The notes under the pieces were generated by a model that searched no databases, was not told where the DNA came from, and worked only from the letters and a program-made list of their open reading frames with translations. A stretch of DNA of 64,000 nucleotides from Sphingobacterium tenebrionis (GTDB taxonomy: Bacteria; Bacteroidota; Bacteroidia; Sphingobacteriales; Sphingobacteriaceae), in NCBI RefSeq assembly GCF_037126265.1, contig NZ_JAYLLN010000007.1:1-64000 (forward strand), in the 5' to 3' direction. The translations under genes and the position numbers were made by a program. How positions within the stretch are numbered: the stretch's first letter is position 1; the number at the start of each line of letters is the position of its first letter. This document shows, piece by piece, positions 43,924-51,267 of the stretch.

Positions 43924-44454
43924 ATGTTCAAAATTGACCATGGAAAATTAAATACGATTGCTGAAGAACTTCAGGCTCGAAAGCTCAAACTTGCCTTGAC
44001 AGAAAGTATGACCGGAGGATTTATGTCTTCTGTTTGGAGTTTACAGACCGAGGCAGGGGATTATTTGATGGGTAATTTGGTCTGTTTTAATATAGCTGTT
44101 AAAGTCGACGTACTTGGGGTTCCTCAAGAACTGATTGACCAATTTACGGCTGAATCGATGGAAGTGACCGAAGCCATGTTGGTCGGATTGAAGAAATTAT
44201 TTAAGGCCGATGTGTATTGTGCCATTACGGGTTTGGCTTATCAAGGAAAAGAAAAGCACCCTACAGCTGAACCGGGGGATGTCTTTTTGGCGGTGAGTTT
44301 TGAAAACAAGTTGCTCCAACGGAAATTGAAATTTCATGCCAGAAATGCAGGGGATATATATATCCAAAGCTTCAATGCCGGCATGGAAATGATTGGAGAA
44401 CTTCTTGGTTTAAATAGTGATCCTACCACCTGTAACAGGGATAGTGGCTCCTGA
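43924..44454 (+). CDS. CinA C-terminal-domain protein (nicotinamide-nucleotide amidase family)
   Basis: A 176-residue single-domain CinA/PncC-like protein. The motif TESMTGGFMSSVWS at about residues 23-36 carries the nucleophile-serine region. AVKVDVLGVPQELIDQFTAESMEV and CAITGLAYQG follow the family pattern. PncC recycles NMN to nicotinate mononucleotide. SMTGG instead of the usual SCTGG makes exact activity uncertain. The last 45 bp overlap the end of the convergent SDR gene. Confidence 0.82.
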   Translation: MFKIDHGKLNTIAEELQARKLKLALTESMTGGFMSSVWSLQTEAGDYLMGNLVCFNIAVKVDVLGVPQELIDQFTAESMEVTEAMLVGLKKLFKADVYCAITGLAYQGKEKHPTAEPGDVFLAVSFENKLLQRKLKFHARNAGDIYIQSFNAGMEMIGELLGLNSDPTTCNRDSGS

Positions 44455-45300
44455 AACATAGGATGCAGCTGCGGTTGCTAAGAATACAAACACAGGGGCT
44501 ATTTCTGCTGGTTGCCCCGGTCTTCCGATCGGTGTATTATCTCCAAAGTGTTCATGGTCAGGAATGGTACTTGGAATCAAAGGCGTCCATACAGGACCTG
44601 GTGCTACGGCATTTACCCGAATACCATTTCCATCCTCTAAGAATTTCTGCGCAAGATTGGATGTGAAATTCTGTATGGCAGCTTTGCTCGCTGCATAAGG
44701 AATCAACGTAGGATTGGGATCATAGGCATTAACTGAAGTGGTGTTGATGATGCTCCCTCCAGGTCTGATATGTTTTAAAGCGTGTTTTACCAAGTAGAAC
44801 ATGGCGCTCAAGTTGGTTTCGAAAGTCTTATCCCACTCTTCGGCAGAGATTTCTTCAAGCGTTTTATAAGACATCTGATAGGCGGCGTTGTTGACCAAAA
44901 TATCGATCATCTTAAACTCATCTACTGCGGCGTCGATTAATTTCTTACAGGTTTCTTCCTCTCGAATGTCTCCTTTAAAAAGTAAGGCTCTTTTTCCTGC
45001 CTTTTCAACCCAATATTTACAGTCTTCAGCATCTTCATCCTCCACATCATCCTTATAGGCAATAACAATATCAGCTCCTTCACGTGCCATAGCAATTGCC
45101 GTAGCTTTGCCAATACCCGAATCACCACCGGTTATAACCGCTACTTTCCCTGTTAATAACCCATTACCCTCATAGCTCTGTTCGCCATGGTCAGGTTTTG
45201 GATCCATGAGTTTTGTCTCACCGGGAGGTTTTTGATCTTGTTTCTTGAAAGGGGGGGTAGGGTATAAATCTTCAGGATTGCCTTCTGTTCTAGTTTCCAT
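44410..45300 (-). CDS. Short-chain dehydrogenase (stress-type SDR, YhdF-like)
   Basis: A 296-residue NAD(P)-dependent oxidoreductase. It has the Pro/Lys-rich N-terminal extension typical of general-stress SDRs (YPTPPFKKQDQKPPGETKLMDPKPDH), the nucleotide-binding TGGDSGIGKATA and the catalytic YAASKAAIQNF. The resemblance is to Bacillus YhdF/GsiB-regulon-type and plant-type aldehyde reductase proteins. The natural substrate is unknown. The stop lies within the 3' end of the convergent CinA-like gene. GAATAGGC repeats occur upstream. Confidence 0.9.
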   Translation of the reverse strand: METRTEGNPEDLYPTPPFKKQDQKPPGETKLMDPKPDHGEQSYEGNGLLTGKVAVITGGDSGIGKATAIAMAREGADIVIAYKDDVEDEDAEDCKYWVEKAGKRALLFKGDIREEETCKKLIDAAVDEFKMIDILVNNAAYQMSYKTLEEISAEEWDKTFETNLSAMFYLVKHALKHIRPGGSIINTTSVNAYDPNPTLIPYAASKAAIQNFTSNLAQKFLEDGNGIRVNAVAPGPVWTPLIPSTIPDHEHFGDNTPIGRPGQPAEIAPVFVFLATAAASYVSGATIPVTGGRITI

Positions 45301-45332
45301 ATTCTTTTGATTAATTATTATATAAGTATGAT

Positions 45333-45407
45333 GAATAGGCGAATAGGCCTATAAGTAATGAACAATTCTTTAAATGATTGGTTCAGATAAATATGAAATG
45401 CCTATTC
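45333..45407. repeat. GAATAGGC direct repeat with inverted copy in a divergent promoter region
   Basis: GAATAGGC occurs twice head to tail (45333-45340, 45341-45348) and once inverted (45400-45407) between the divergent SDR and DUF421 genes. The core CCTATTC also appears in the sigma factor/kinase intergenic region. These may be binding sites for a shared stress regulator. Confidence 0.45.
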
Positions 45408-45449
45408 AATCCTTGATAAATTGGTAAAGCCTCATTAAAAATTGATGTT

Positions 45450-46133
45450 ATGGAAGGTAAAAGCTTATACGAAATTCTTTTTGACGGTGTAGAACCTAGT
45501 TTCTTATGGGAAATTGGTTTTCGGACACTTTTTATGTTTTTGTTAATCGTAATGATGTTACGGGTATCAGGCAGAAGGGGTGTTCGGCAATTAACTTTAT
45601 TTGAAGTAGCCATTATCTTAGGATTGGGTTCAGCGGCAGGCGATCCCATGTTTCAGGATGACTTTCCCTTGGTCCATGCAATCATTGTATTCATAATCGT
45701 GATCACCCTCTATAAACTTCTCACCTGGTTAGTAGCCAAATATGATTTTTTTACGCGGATGCTGGAAGGTAAAGCCCTGGTGATTGTAAGAGATGGAGAG
45801 TTTGCTGTAACCGAGGAAAATAAGAGTACATTTTCCAAAACGGAGTTTTTCTCTGAATTGAGGAATGCCTCTATTGAGCATTTGGGCCAGGTAAGAATAG
45901 CTGTATTGGAGACTGACGGCTCCTTAAGTGTGCTCAGATACGCTGATTCCGAGGTGAAATATGGGCTTCCGATTTTCCCGGATGATTATAAGGAGTTCGA
46001 ACAACAACCTACTGCGGGAACTCCCATTGCTTGTATGTACTGTGGGCATGTAATTTTCGATGAGAAGCCATTAGAATGCCCGACATGTAACCATCGCAAA
46101 TTTGCCAAAGCGATGAATAAAAAATATTGTTGA
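45450..46133 (+). CDS. DUF421 (YetF-like) membrane protein with C-terminal zinc ribbon
   Basis: A 227-residue protein. Three membrane segments (about residues 20-95) carry the family motif GRRGVRQLTLFEVAIILGLGS. The soluble YetF domain follows (GEFAVTEENKSTFSKTEFFSELRN). The C-terminus has two CxxC knuckles (CMYCGH and CPTCNH), making a rubredoxin-like zinc ribbon that is not usual in the core family. The function of DUF421 is not known. Its divergent neighbour is a stress-type SDR. Confidence 0.88.
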   Translation: MEGKSLYEILFDGVEPSFLWEIGFRTLFMFLLIVMMLRVSGRRGVRQLTLFEVAIILGLGSAAGDPMFQDDFPLVHAIIVFIIVITLYKLLTWLVAKYDFFTRMLEGKALVIVRDGEFAVTEENKSTFSKTEFFSELRNASIEHLGQVRIAVLETDGSLSVLRYADSEVKYGLPIFPDDYKEFEQQPTAGTPIACMYCGHVIFDEKPLECPTCNHRKFAKAMNKKYC

Positions 46134-46148
46134 GAAAAAGAAGCTATG

Positions 46149-47240
46149 TTAATTAGGGAAAAATAACCTTACTTCTGTTCCTTTACCCAATTTGCTGGTA
46201 ATATTTATTTGGCCATCCAGTCTTTCCATAATTCTTTTTACAATAAAAAGGCCTATCCCTTTACCTTGGAAAGACAACGCATTAGAGCCCCTTTTTAAAT
46301 TCAGGAATATGTTGTTGATTTCATTTTCAGGGATTCCGATGCCATTGTCTTTAATGTAATAGGCTATCCCTTTATGGGTCTTTTCACTGTAGATACTAAG
46401 TGATGGCCTGATGTTATGAATGGAATATTTAATGGCATTTCCAATAATATTTGAAAAGATCTGGTACAGTCCTCCTTTATCCGCCATGATAGGATGAATT
46501 GCTGCTATTTCAATAATCATATCCTTTGCGTTATTTAGGATAACAGCTTCTTCGACCCAGCTAGGCAATATTTGATCGAGATGGATTTCTTCCTTTTCCA
46601 GCACATAAGTTCTCGCTTCACTTAGCTTTACGGTCTTATCGATGATATTGTTTAAGCTTCCGATGGCACCATCAATTATTTCAAACCAATTTTCCTTTCT
46701 TTCTGCACTTAGATTTTCTTTTTTCCTTAAGGTTTCCAATCCTAACTTAGCTATAGATAATGGGTTTTTTGCATCATGTGCCAACGTATGCGTCAAGATT
46801 TCCAGGTCTTGATTCAAGTTGAGTTTCTGTTCTTGGTCTCTAATCAATATCCTGGATAAATTACGCTCAGTAACATCTATGGATGTATGTAAAATAGCAT
46901 AGGTGTTTTGGTTTTCATCCAATAAGGCGCGGTATTCAAAATCAAAATAACGTTTATGAAAGGTGTTACCTTCTTTAATCTCTGCAGGCGTATCGGTGGC
47001 AATGTAGGTTGTGCCGGTTTTCCAAACTTTCATTAGAATACTGGTGAAACCATCTTCGTCAAAATTAGGGAATGCATCGCTAAAGGTTTTACCAATTATG
47101 GATTCATTGGAACACCACATTTTTAACATTTCTTTATTAGCAAATGCGATATGTAGTTCAGGTGTAGCGTAGATTGCAGTAGCAAGTGGAGCATGATCCA
47201 ATGCTTTAATTATCAATTGATAATTTATATTATTTGACAT
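46149..47240 (-). CDS. PAS-domain sensor histidine kinase
   Basis: A 363-residue soluble histidine kinase. A PAS domain at about residues 10-125 ends in the typical HTSIDVTERN. A HisKA helix follows with phosphoacceptor His155 in LAHDAKNPLSIAKLGLE, then an HATPase domain with IFSNIIGNAIKYSIHNI, DNGIGIP and GKGIGLFIVKRIMERLDG. No response regulator is adjacent. The promoter region contains a -7 element overlapping an 8-bp dyad. Confidence 0.93.
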   Translation of the reverse strand: MSNNINYQLIIKALDHAPLATAIYATPELHIAFANKEMLKMWCSNESIIGKTFSDAFPNFDEDGFTSILMKVWKTGTTYIATDTPAEIKEGNTFHKRYFDFEYRALLDENQNTYAILHTSIDVTERNLSRILIRDQEQKLNLNQDLEILTHTLAHDAKNPLSIAKLGLETLRKKENLSAERKENWFEIIDGAIGSLNNIIDKTVKLSEARTYVLEKEEIHLDQILPSWVEEAVILNNAKDMIIEIAAIHPIMADKGGLYQIFSNIIGNAIKYSIHNIRPSLSIYSEKTHKGIAYYIKDNGIGIPENEINNIFLNLKRGSNALSFQGKGIGLFIVKRIMERLDGQINITSKLGKGTEVRLFFPN

Positions 47241-47278
47241 AAATGTTTTTCCGATACAATTTCAGTACTATTAGGGAG

Positions 47279-47286
47279 CAAAATTA
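47279..47286 (-). promoter_or_regulatory. -7 promoter element of the PAS kinase gene
   Basis: On the reverse strand TAATTTTG matches TAnnTTTG. Transcription would start near 47272, about 32 bases before the ATG. Confidence 0.55.
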
Positions 47287-47307
47287 ATGTAGCTAAAACG
47301 CTACATT
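47286..47307. promoter_or_regulatory. 8-bp dyad abutting the PAS kinase promoter
   Basis: AATGTAGC and GCTACATT flank TAAAAC, and the dyad directly touches the -7 element on its upstream side. It is well placed to be an operator. The binding protein is unknown. Confidence 0.45.
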
Positions 47308-47387
47308 TATCATGCCATAGCAGTTGTTAAATTGATTTTTACTTTTCTGAATAAATATAAAAAAATGCCCTTAGAGATTAAAAAGTA

Positions 47388-47417
47388 AGAATCCTCAGCA
47401 AAAATGCCAAGGATTCT
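47388..47417 (-). terminator. Terminator-like hairpin downstream of the 39-codon ORF
   Basis: AGAATCCT and AGGATTCT pair over 8 bp, followed on the reverse strand by a T-rich tract (TTACTTTTTAA). Its position supports transcription of the small ORF at 47459-47578. Confidence 0.45.
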
Positions 47418-47458
47418 ATGATGCAGGTTGTATAAAAAAATGCTGATTTTTCTTTAAG

Positions 47459-47578
47459 TTATTTTATATCATTTAAATAACCTGACTTTCTGTTTTTATT
47501 TCTGTTTGCTCTCGAATTGTAAACTATAATACTAATAATTAAAATAATCACAATTCCAAATATTACTGATAACCACAT
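47459..47578 (-). CDS. Short single-pass membrane protein (39 residues)
   Basis: A 39-codon reading frame on the reverse strand starts MWLSVIFGIVIILIISIIVY, a strong membrane helix. It ends with a basic tail (NSRANRNKNRKSGYLNDIK) typical of small inner-membrane proteins with a cytoplasmic C-terminus. A terminator-like hairpin lies downstream and the surrounding region holds no other gene. The composition is unlike random AT-rich sequence. It resembles other small stress-induced membrane peptides in shape only, and no family is recognised. Confidence 0.6.
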   Translation of the reverse strand: MWLSVIFGIVIILIISIIVYNSRANRNKNRKSGYLNDIK

Positions 47579-47693
47579 AAATCTTTAATTTTTAAAATTT
47601 CTGCAAATGTTTCTCTAAAACGAGATTTAATTTTTAAGTATTATTTTTTTTGAAGCAAGTATAAATAGCGTGCTTTACCCTGTAAAAAAACAG

Positions 47694-48152
47694 CTAGGTG
47701 CGGTCTCTAAGCTCTTTTATATGTTGATGGGCTATTTGTTGATCAGCTACCTGAGCTTGAAGTAAATCTACAATGCCTGGATAATCTTCCAAGGCATCGT
47801 TAAGAATTTTCTTGTAGGCATCTCGGAATTCATCTTCTCCTTTTTCACAGCTTTCCAATACCGCTTTCGAAGTATAAGGAGCTACCAAAGATTTTATATC
47901 CATCCAAAGACGGAACAACTTACCGCTTACCATGGTGCCTTCCTCAGGTTCTGCCCCAAATTGTTGCACATAGGGTAGAAGCTCATCCTTAAAGTTTTCA
48001 GACTGTTCCTTATATTTTTGAAACAATAAGGTCAGATCTTGTTCCTCAGACTCATTGCAAAGTTCCATAGCTTTTTCATAGCCCGCTATACGATCGTTAT
48101 TGATCTCAATCGCCGCATTGACGATGTCTATTTTTTTATCTATAGTTTCCAT
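47694..48152 (-). CDS. DUF2383/PA2169-type ferritin-like four-helix protein
   Basis: A 152-residue helical protein of the PA2169/DUF2383 type. The four-helix pattern is visible in the regularly spaced acidic and helical segments (IVNAAIEINNDRIAGYEKAMELC and FQKYKEQSENFKDELLPYVQQFG). These proteins are small, ferritin-like and often stress-induced, but the function is not established. A predicted hairpin separates it from the topoisomerase IB gene upstream on the same strand. Confidence 0.85.
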   Translation of the reverse strand: METIDKKIDIVNAAIEINNDRIAGYEKAMELCNESEEQDLTLLFQKYKEQSENFKDELLPYVQQFGAEPEEGTMVSGKLFRLWMDIKSLVAPYTSKAVLESCEKGEDEFRDAYKKILNDALEDYPGIVDLLQAQVADQQIAHQHIKELRDRT

Positions 48153-48173
48153 AGGATGTAAGATTTTAAAAAT

Positions 48174-48199
48174 GAACTATTTGGAAGTGGGAATAGTTC
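48174..48199 (-). terminator. Weak hairpin between topoisomerase IB and the DUF2383 gene
   Basis: GAACTATT and AATAGTTC form an 8-bp AT-rich stem around a ten-base loop. On the reverse strand a short T-run follows. It may end or attenuate the topIB transcript. Confidence 0.35.
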
Positions 48200-48213
48200 A
48201 ATCTTTTTTCTAT

Positions 48214-49260
48214 TTAGGTATAAATACGATTGAGTATTTTTATCATCACTTTCCTTAAATATTCTTCCTTGGCATTTTTGTTCATCCTTTTTGTTTTCTT
48301 TAAAAAATCATCCAAAACCTCTTGATCGTACTTTTCAATCAATAAGGGGCAGATATAATGTTTTTTAGAAATATTCTTTGAATTTCCCAATCGTACGGCT
48401 ACATAATCATAAGCTAATTGAAGATTGGAATTTCTTTCTTTTTTTGTTTTAGGTGGTTCCAGTTGACTAAGAAATAAGAGAAAATCAAAACAGGCATTCC
48501 AAGTTCTAAAAGTCTTGCAGGTAATCTCTTTCTGTGAAATTTCTTTCAAGTATTGGTTCAAATCCGATGGGGTCAATGACCTGAAATCACCAGCGCTGGT
48601 TCTGTATTTTAAAAGGTTACCACCTTTTATTGCTTTTAATTCAGTTAGTAAGGAATATAACTGTTTATTAACGATTATTTTTTCCTGTTTAACGGCCTTT
48701 TTACCTACATAAGAAAATTTGATGTTATTTGAAGTGCTTAGATTAACATGCTTCTTCTTTAGGGTGGTCAATCCATAGGAACCATTGGTTTTGGTATATA
48801 AAGAATTACCTACTCGGATGGAAGTAAGATCCATGATCCGGAGTCCGATGGCACTGGTTTTTTCTAATGTAAATCCCTCCTGATTAAGGTCTTTCTTGAT
48901 TTTCTTTTTTAATAAAGGTAAAGCTTTTCCGAAGGCGATCAATTTATGGAAATTCAGTGATTTTTGCAGCTGCGACCATTGAGGATGGTACAGGTACTGT
49001 TTTCTCCCTTTATCATCCAAACCAGTGGCTTGAATATGGCCTTTTGCCTCGAGACAGATCCAAACCTTTTTCCAATTAGGTGGAATAACCAACGAATTGA
49101 TTCTTTCCAGGACTTTTTCGTTGGTTATTCTGTTATGGCCTTTATCCAAATAGATAAATGACTGACCTTTTTTCTGTCGTTTATATCCTCCAGTATTGCA
49201 GTCAACATATTTTAGACCATTCTCTTTTAACAGCGTAAGTTGATTAATAGCTTTGAACAT
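48214..49260 (-). CDS. Type IB DNA topoisomerase
   Basis: About 348 residues of a bacterial, poxvirus-like topoisomerase IB, which relaxes supercoils through a 3'-phosphotyrosine intermediate. The N-terminus has the VIPPNWKKVWICLEAKGHIQATGLDDKGRKQYLYHP-type stretch, quoted here only as its start (VIPPNWKKVW). GLRIMDLTSIRVGN follows, KTFRTWNA carries catalytic residues, and the nucleophile tyrosine lies in NISKKHYICP. I chose the ATG at 49260 over the TTG at 49266. It starts six bp after the DUF7218 gene, so the two form an operon. Confidence 0.92.
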   Translation of the reverse strand: MFKAINQLTLLKENGLKYVDCNTGGYKRQKKGQSFIYLDKGHNRITNEKVLERINSLVIPPNWKKVWICLEAKGHIQATGLDDKGRKQYLYHPQWSQLQKSLNFHKLIAFGKALPLLKKKIKKDLNQEGFTLEKTSAIGLRIMDLTSIRVGNSLYTKTNGSYGLTTLKKKHVNLSTSNNIKFSYVGKKAVKQEKIIVNKQLYSLLTELKAIKGGNLLKYRTSAGDFRSLTPSDLNQYLKEISQKEITCKTFRTWNACFDFLLFLSQLEPPKTKKERNSNLQLAYDYVAVRLGNSKNISKKHYICPLLIEKYDQEVLDDFLKKTKRMNKNAKEEYLRKVMIKILNRIYT

Positions 49261-49266
49261 GCACAA

Positions 49267-49515
49267 TTAATGATTTCGAATAGCATCAATTAATTTATCC
49301 TTCGTCATTTTGTGCCTTCCGGATATTCCTATCTTTTTGGCCTCCTGCAAGAGTTCTGTTTTAGATCGCTCGTCCAAGTCGCTGGCTTTTCCACCTTTTT
49401 TACTGGAATTTGGATCATTTGAAATTCGGGCAGCCCTTTCCTTACTCATCCCCTTATCGCGCAAAGCCTCATATTTTTCATCATTTTTGATGCTTTTTCC
49501 GTGATCTTTTACCAT
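49267..49515 (-). CDS. DUF7218/Rho-N-like small protein
   Basis: An 82-residue basic protein. The N-terminus MVKDHGKSIKNDEKYEALRD and the KGMSKERAARISNDP motif define a family now called DUF7218. The C-terminal third (LLQEAKKIGISGRHKMTKDKLIDAIRNH) is Rho-termination-factor N-domain-like, a possible nucleic-acid-binding helix module. It is the first gene of a pair with topoisomerase IB. A strong Shine-Dalgarno (AGGAG, six bases before the ATG) is present, which is unusual in this phylum. Confidence 0.85.
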   Translation of the reverse strand: MVKDHGKSIKNDEKYEALRDKGMSKERAARISNDPNSSKKGGKASDLDERSKTELLQEAKKIGISGRHKMTKDKLIDAIRNH

Positions 49516-49522
49516 GATATTC

Positions 49523-49550
49523 TCCTTTCTACGTTGATTGTGTAGAAGGA
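49523..49550 (-). promoter_or_regulatory. Leader hairpin masking the Shine-Dalgarno of the DUF7218 gene
   Basis: On the reverse strand TCCTTCTAC pairs with GTAGAAAGGA (one bulged A), and the second arm contains part of the AGGAG ribosome-binding site of the gene starting at 49515. This could regulate translation of the DUF7218-topIB operon. Confidence 0.45.
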
Positions 49551-49601
49551 ACAGTCGGCAGGTGTTTTGGTTCGGAACTAAATACCTGATAATAAAAATA
49601 A

Positions 49602-50461
49602 TTACTTTTTTGCGGCCTGTTTATACGCTTTGGCGGTCAGTCCAAAATTCTTTTTGAAGAGTTTATTTAAATGGCTTTCATCCACAAATTTAAGCTCACT
49701 GGCAATTTGGGCAATGGTCATTTCACTATAGATCAATCTTGCCTTGGCTAATTCGAGTTTATAATACAGGATGTATTCCTTAATACTCATGTTGGATTCC
49801 TGCTTGAAATAACGGCTAAAATGTCCGACAGAAAGATTGAATTGATTGGCGAGGTTTTCTACCCGCAGCAGATTATTGTCAAATATATGATGCCGGATAT
49901 AGTCCAGTACATCTAAGAATCTGGAATTGGTATTTTCCATTTTGGATGTAGAGATAAAGGACTCCTGGATATTTCTGGACAATAGATTAAGTAACAGGAG
50001 AACAATGTTTTTGGTGATCATCTTGTGCCAAATCCGATTATATTTTGTCTCCAGAATAAGTTGCTTGATCAAGCTATGGAATAGGGTAGAGTCATCCTTA
50101 CCAATTAGACTTCCCTGAAACTCACTATAGTTGTTCAGAATAAACTCCAATTGCCGAAATTCCTTACTGAAGTCCAAGGAATCGATTTTAGAGGTATGGG
50201 TTTCCGAGAAAAATTCTTCATTGAAATTGATCAGGCATAATTCTACATTATGATCAGAATCAAAACCATGCACATCCCCAGGTTTTATCAAAAATAGATT
50301 TCCTTTGCTGAACTCAAATACGCTCTGATTGATCTTGTGGGTTCCTTTTCCCATAGTATATACACCAATTGATAGTAGGGATGTTTATGAAAGGCTGAAG
50401 TAATATCATCCAAACTGATAAGTTGAACCCCAATGGATTGTATGATGTATTTTGATCGCAT
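49602..50461 (-). pseudogene. AraC family regulator broken by one frameshift
   Basis: The downstream frame (50354-49602) encodes most of an AraC protein, including the C-terminal double helix-turn-helix with ARLIYSEMTIAQIASELKF and ESHLNKLFKKNFGLTAKAY. Upstream, a second frame from the ATG at 50461 supplies the missing N-terminus (MRSKYIIQSIGVQLIS and FHKHPYYQLVYI). This fits directly onto GKGTHKINQS of the downstream frame if one base is restored near 50350-50360. Either a real single-base deletion or an assembly error is likely. Confidence 0.75.
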
Positions 50462-50519
50462 ATTACAATTTTACTTAATTAGGTTGGATTTTTACCAGTT
50501 AATATAGAAAATCATGCCT

Positions 50520-50527
50520 TAATTTTG
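50520..50527 (+). promoter_or_regulatory. -7 element upstream of a possible small RNA
   Basis: TAATTTTG matches TAnnTTTG, on the forward strand, where no protein gene begins for 250 bp. Transcription would start near 50534. Confidence 0.4.
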
Positions 50528-50533
50528 TGGAAT

Positions 50534-50690
50534 AATGTTAAAAACTTAATTTATTTATATAATAAATTATTTGGGTAAAATAAAAGGTTTGTTTCCTTAT
50601 AAAAACATTTTTCCAAGAACTAGGAGAAAAAACTAAAATTCACTAACTATTAGAAAACTGGCATTCAGACTCGTATGCCAGTTTTTCTTT
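50534..50690 (+). ncRNA. Candidate orphan small RNA
   Basis: A -7 element at 50520 and a strong intrinsic terminator at 50654-50690 bracket about 155 bases with no open reading frame. The stretch contains an AATTTATT/AATAAATT inverted repeat. No forward gene ends here to claim the terminator. Together these suggest a short noncoding transcript or a remnant leader. No RNA family is recognised. Confidence 0.3.
50654..50690 (+). terminator. Strong intrinsic terminator without an upstream protein gene
   Basis: An 11-bp perfect stem (AAAACTGGCAT with ATGCCAGTTTT, ten-base loop) is followed by a T-tract. The sequence upstream on the forward strand holds no gene for at least 190 bp. The rest of this 313-bp gap shows only the candidate promoter at 50520. 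Confidence 0.85.
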
Positions 50691-50774
50691 TTAGGGCAAT
50701 TTAATTCATTTTTTTATTTTTTTCCATTAAACCTTATTAGCGGTCAGAAGTCATAATAGAAAACCAATATAATT

Positions 50775-51197
50775 ATGACCTCATGTCTTCGTATTTTTCT
50801 TTTTACGGTCTTAGTCTTACCGTTCTTTCATTTGAAAGCTCAGGATAAATCGTTGATTGTCAAAGGAGTTTCTAAAGACGAAGTGTTTTCTAAATTAAAA
50901 TTTTATGCAATTGAAAATGATTGCTTCATTCAGAAATTGAACAGAAAAGAAGGGATGGCACAGTGGCAATTCTTTAAGGAATGGAAGGAATTTATTTTTA
51001 CTAAAGAAGAACGGTATACCATTAATCTATTTGTCTCTCCATTGAATGAAAAGGATTCTAAGATTGACCTTCAGATAAAACAAGATCCGATACACGTTTC
51101 TAAGGATGTTTATATTGATTGGAAAATTTTAACAGATGGCGAACTCTATACAGATTTTATAATATCGCTGAACCAGTTTTTTGAACAAAAGAAATGA
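50775..51197 (+). CDS. Secreted protein of unknown function
   Basis: A 140-residue protein with an N-terminal signal peptide (FTVLVLPFFHLKAQ) and a single small alpha/beta domain beginning SLIVKGVSKDEVFSKLKFYAI. The charged central part (EWKEFIFTKEERYTINLFV) and the basic C-terminus do not match any domain I recognise. It is followed by a strong terminator and so is monocistronic. A DUF4468-like or similar Bacteroidota exported domain is conceivable but not shown. Confidence 0.6.
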   Translation: MTSCLRIFLFTVLVLPFFHLKAQDKSLIVKGVSKDEVFSKLKFYAIENDCFIQKLNRKEGMAQWQFFKEWKEFIFTKEERYTINLFVSPLNEKDSKIDLQIKQDPIHVSKDVYIDWKILTDGELYTDFIISLNQFFEQKK

Positions 51198-51247
51198 TTT
51201 TTTAAACCATTATATCAAGTAAAACAAGTTTATTTATTAAGTTGGAG

Positions 51248-51267
51248 AGCCCCGAAAGGGGCTTTTT
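51248..51267 (+). terminator. Intrinsic terminator after the 140-residue secreted protein
   Basis: AGCCCC, a GAAA tetraloop and GGGGCT form a compact stem with a T-run. The sequence abuts the stop codon of the convergent large surface protein gene. Confidence 0.85.

Noticed and set aside
45383..45649. An 88-codon reverse-strand frame across the DUF421 gene start
   Set aside because: Antisense shadow of a well-supported membrane protein gene, with no domain of its own.
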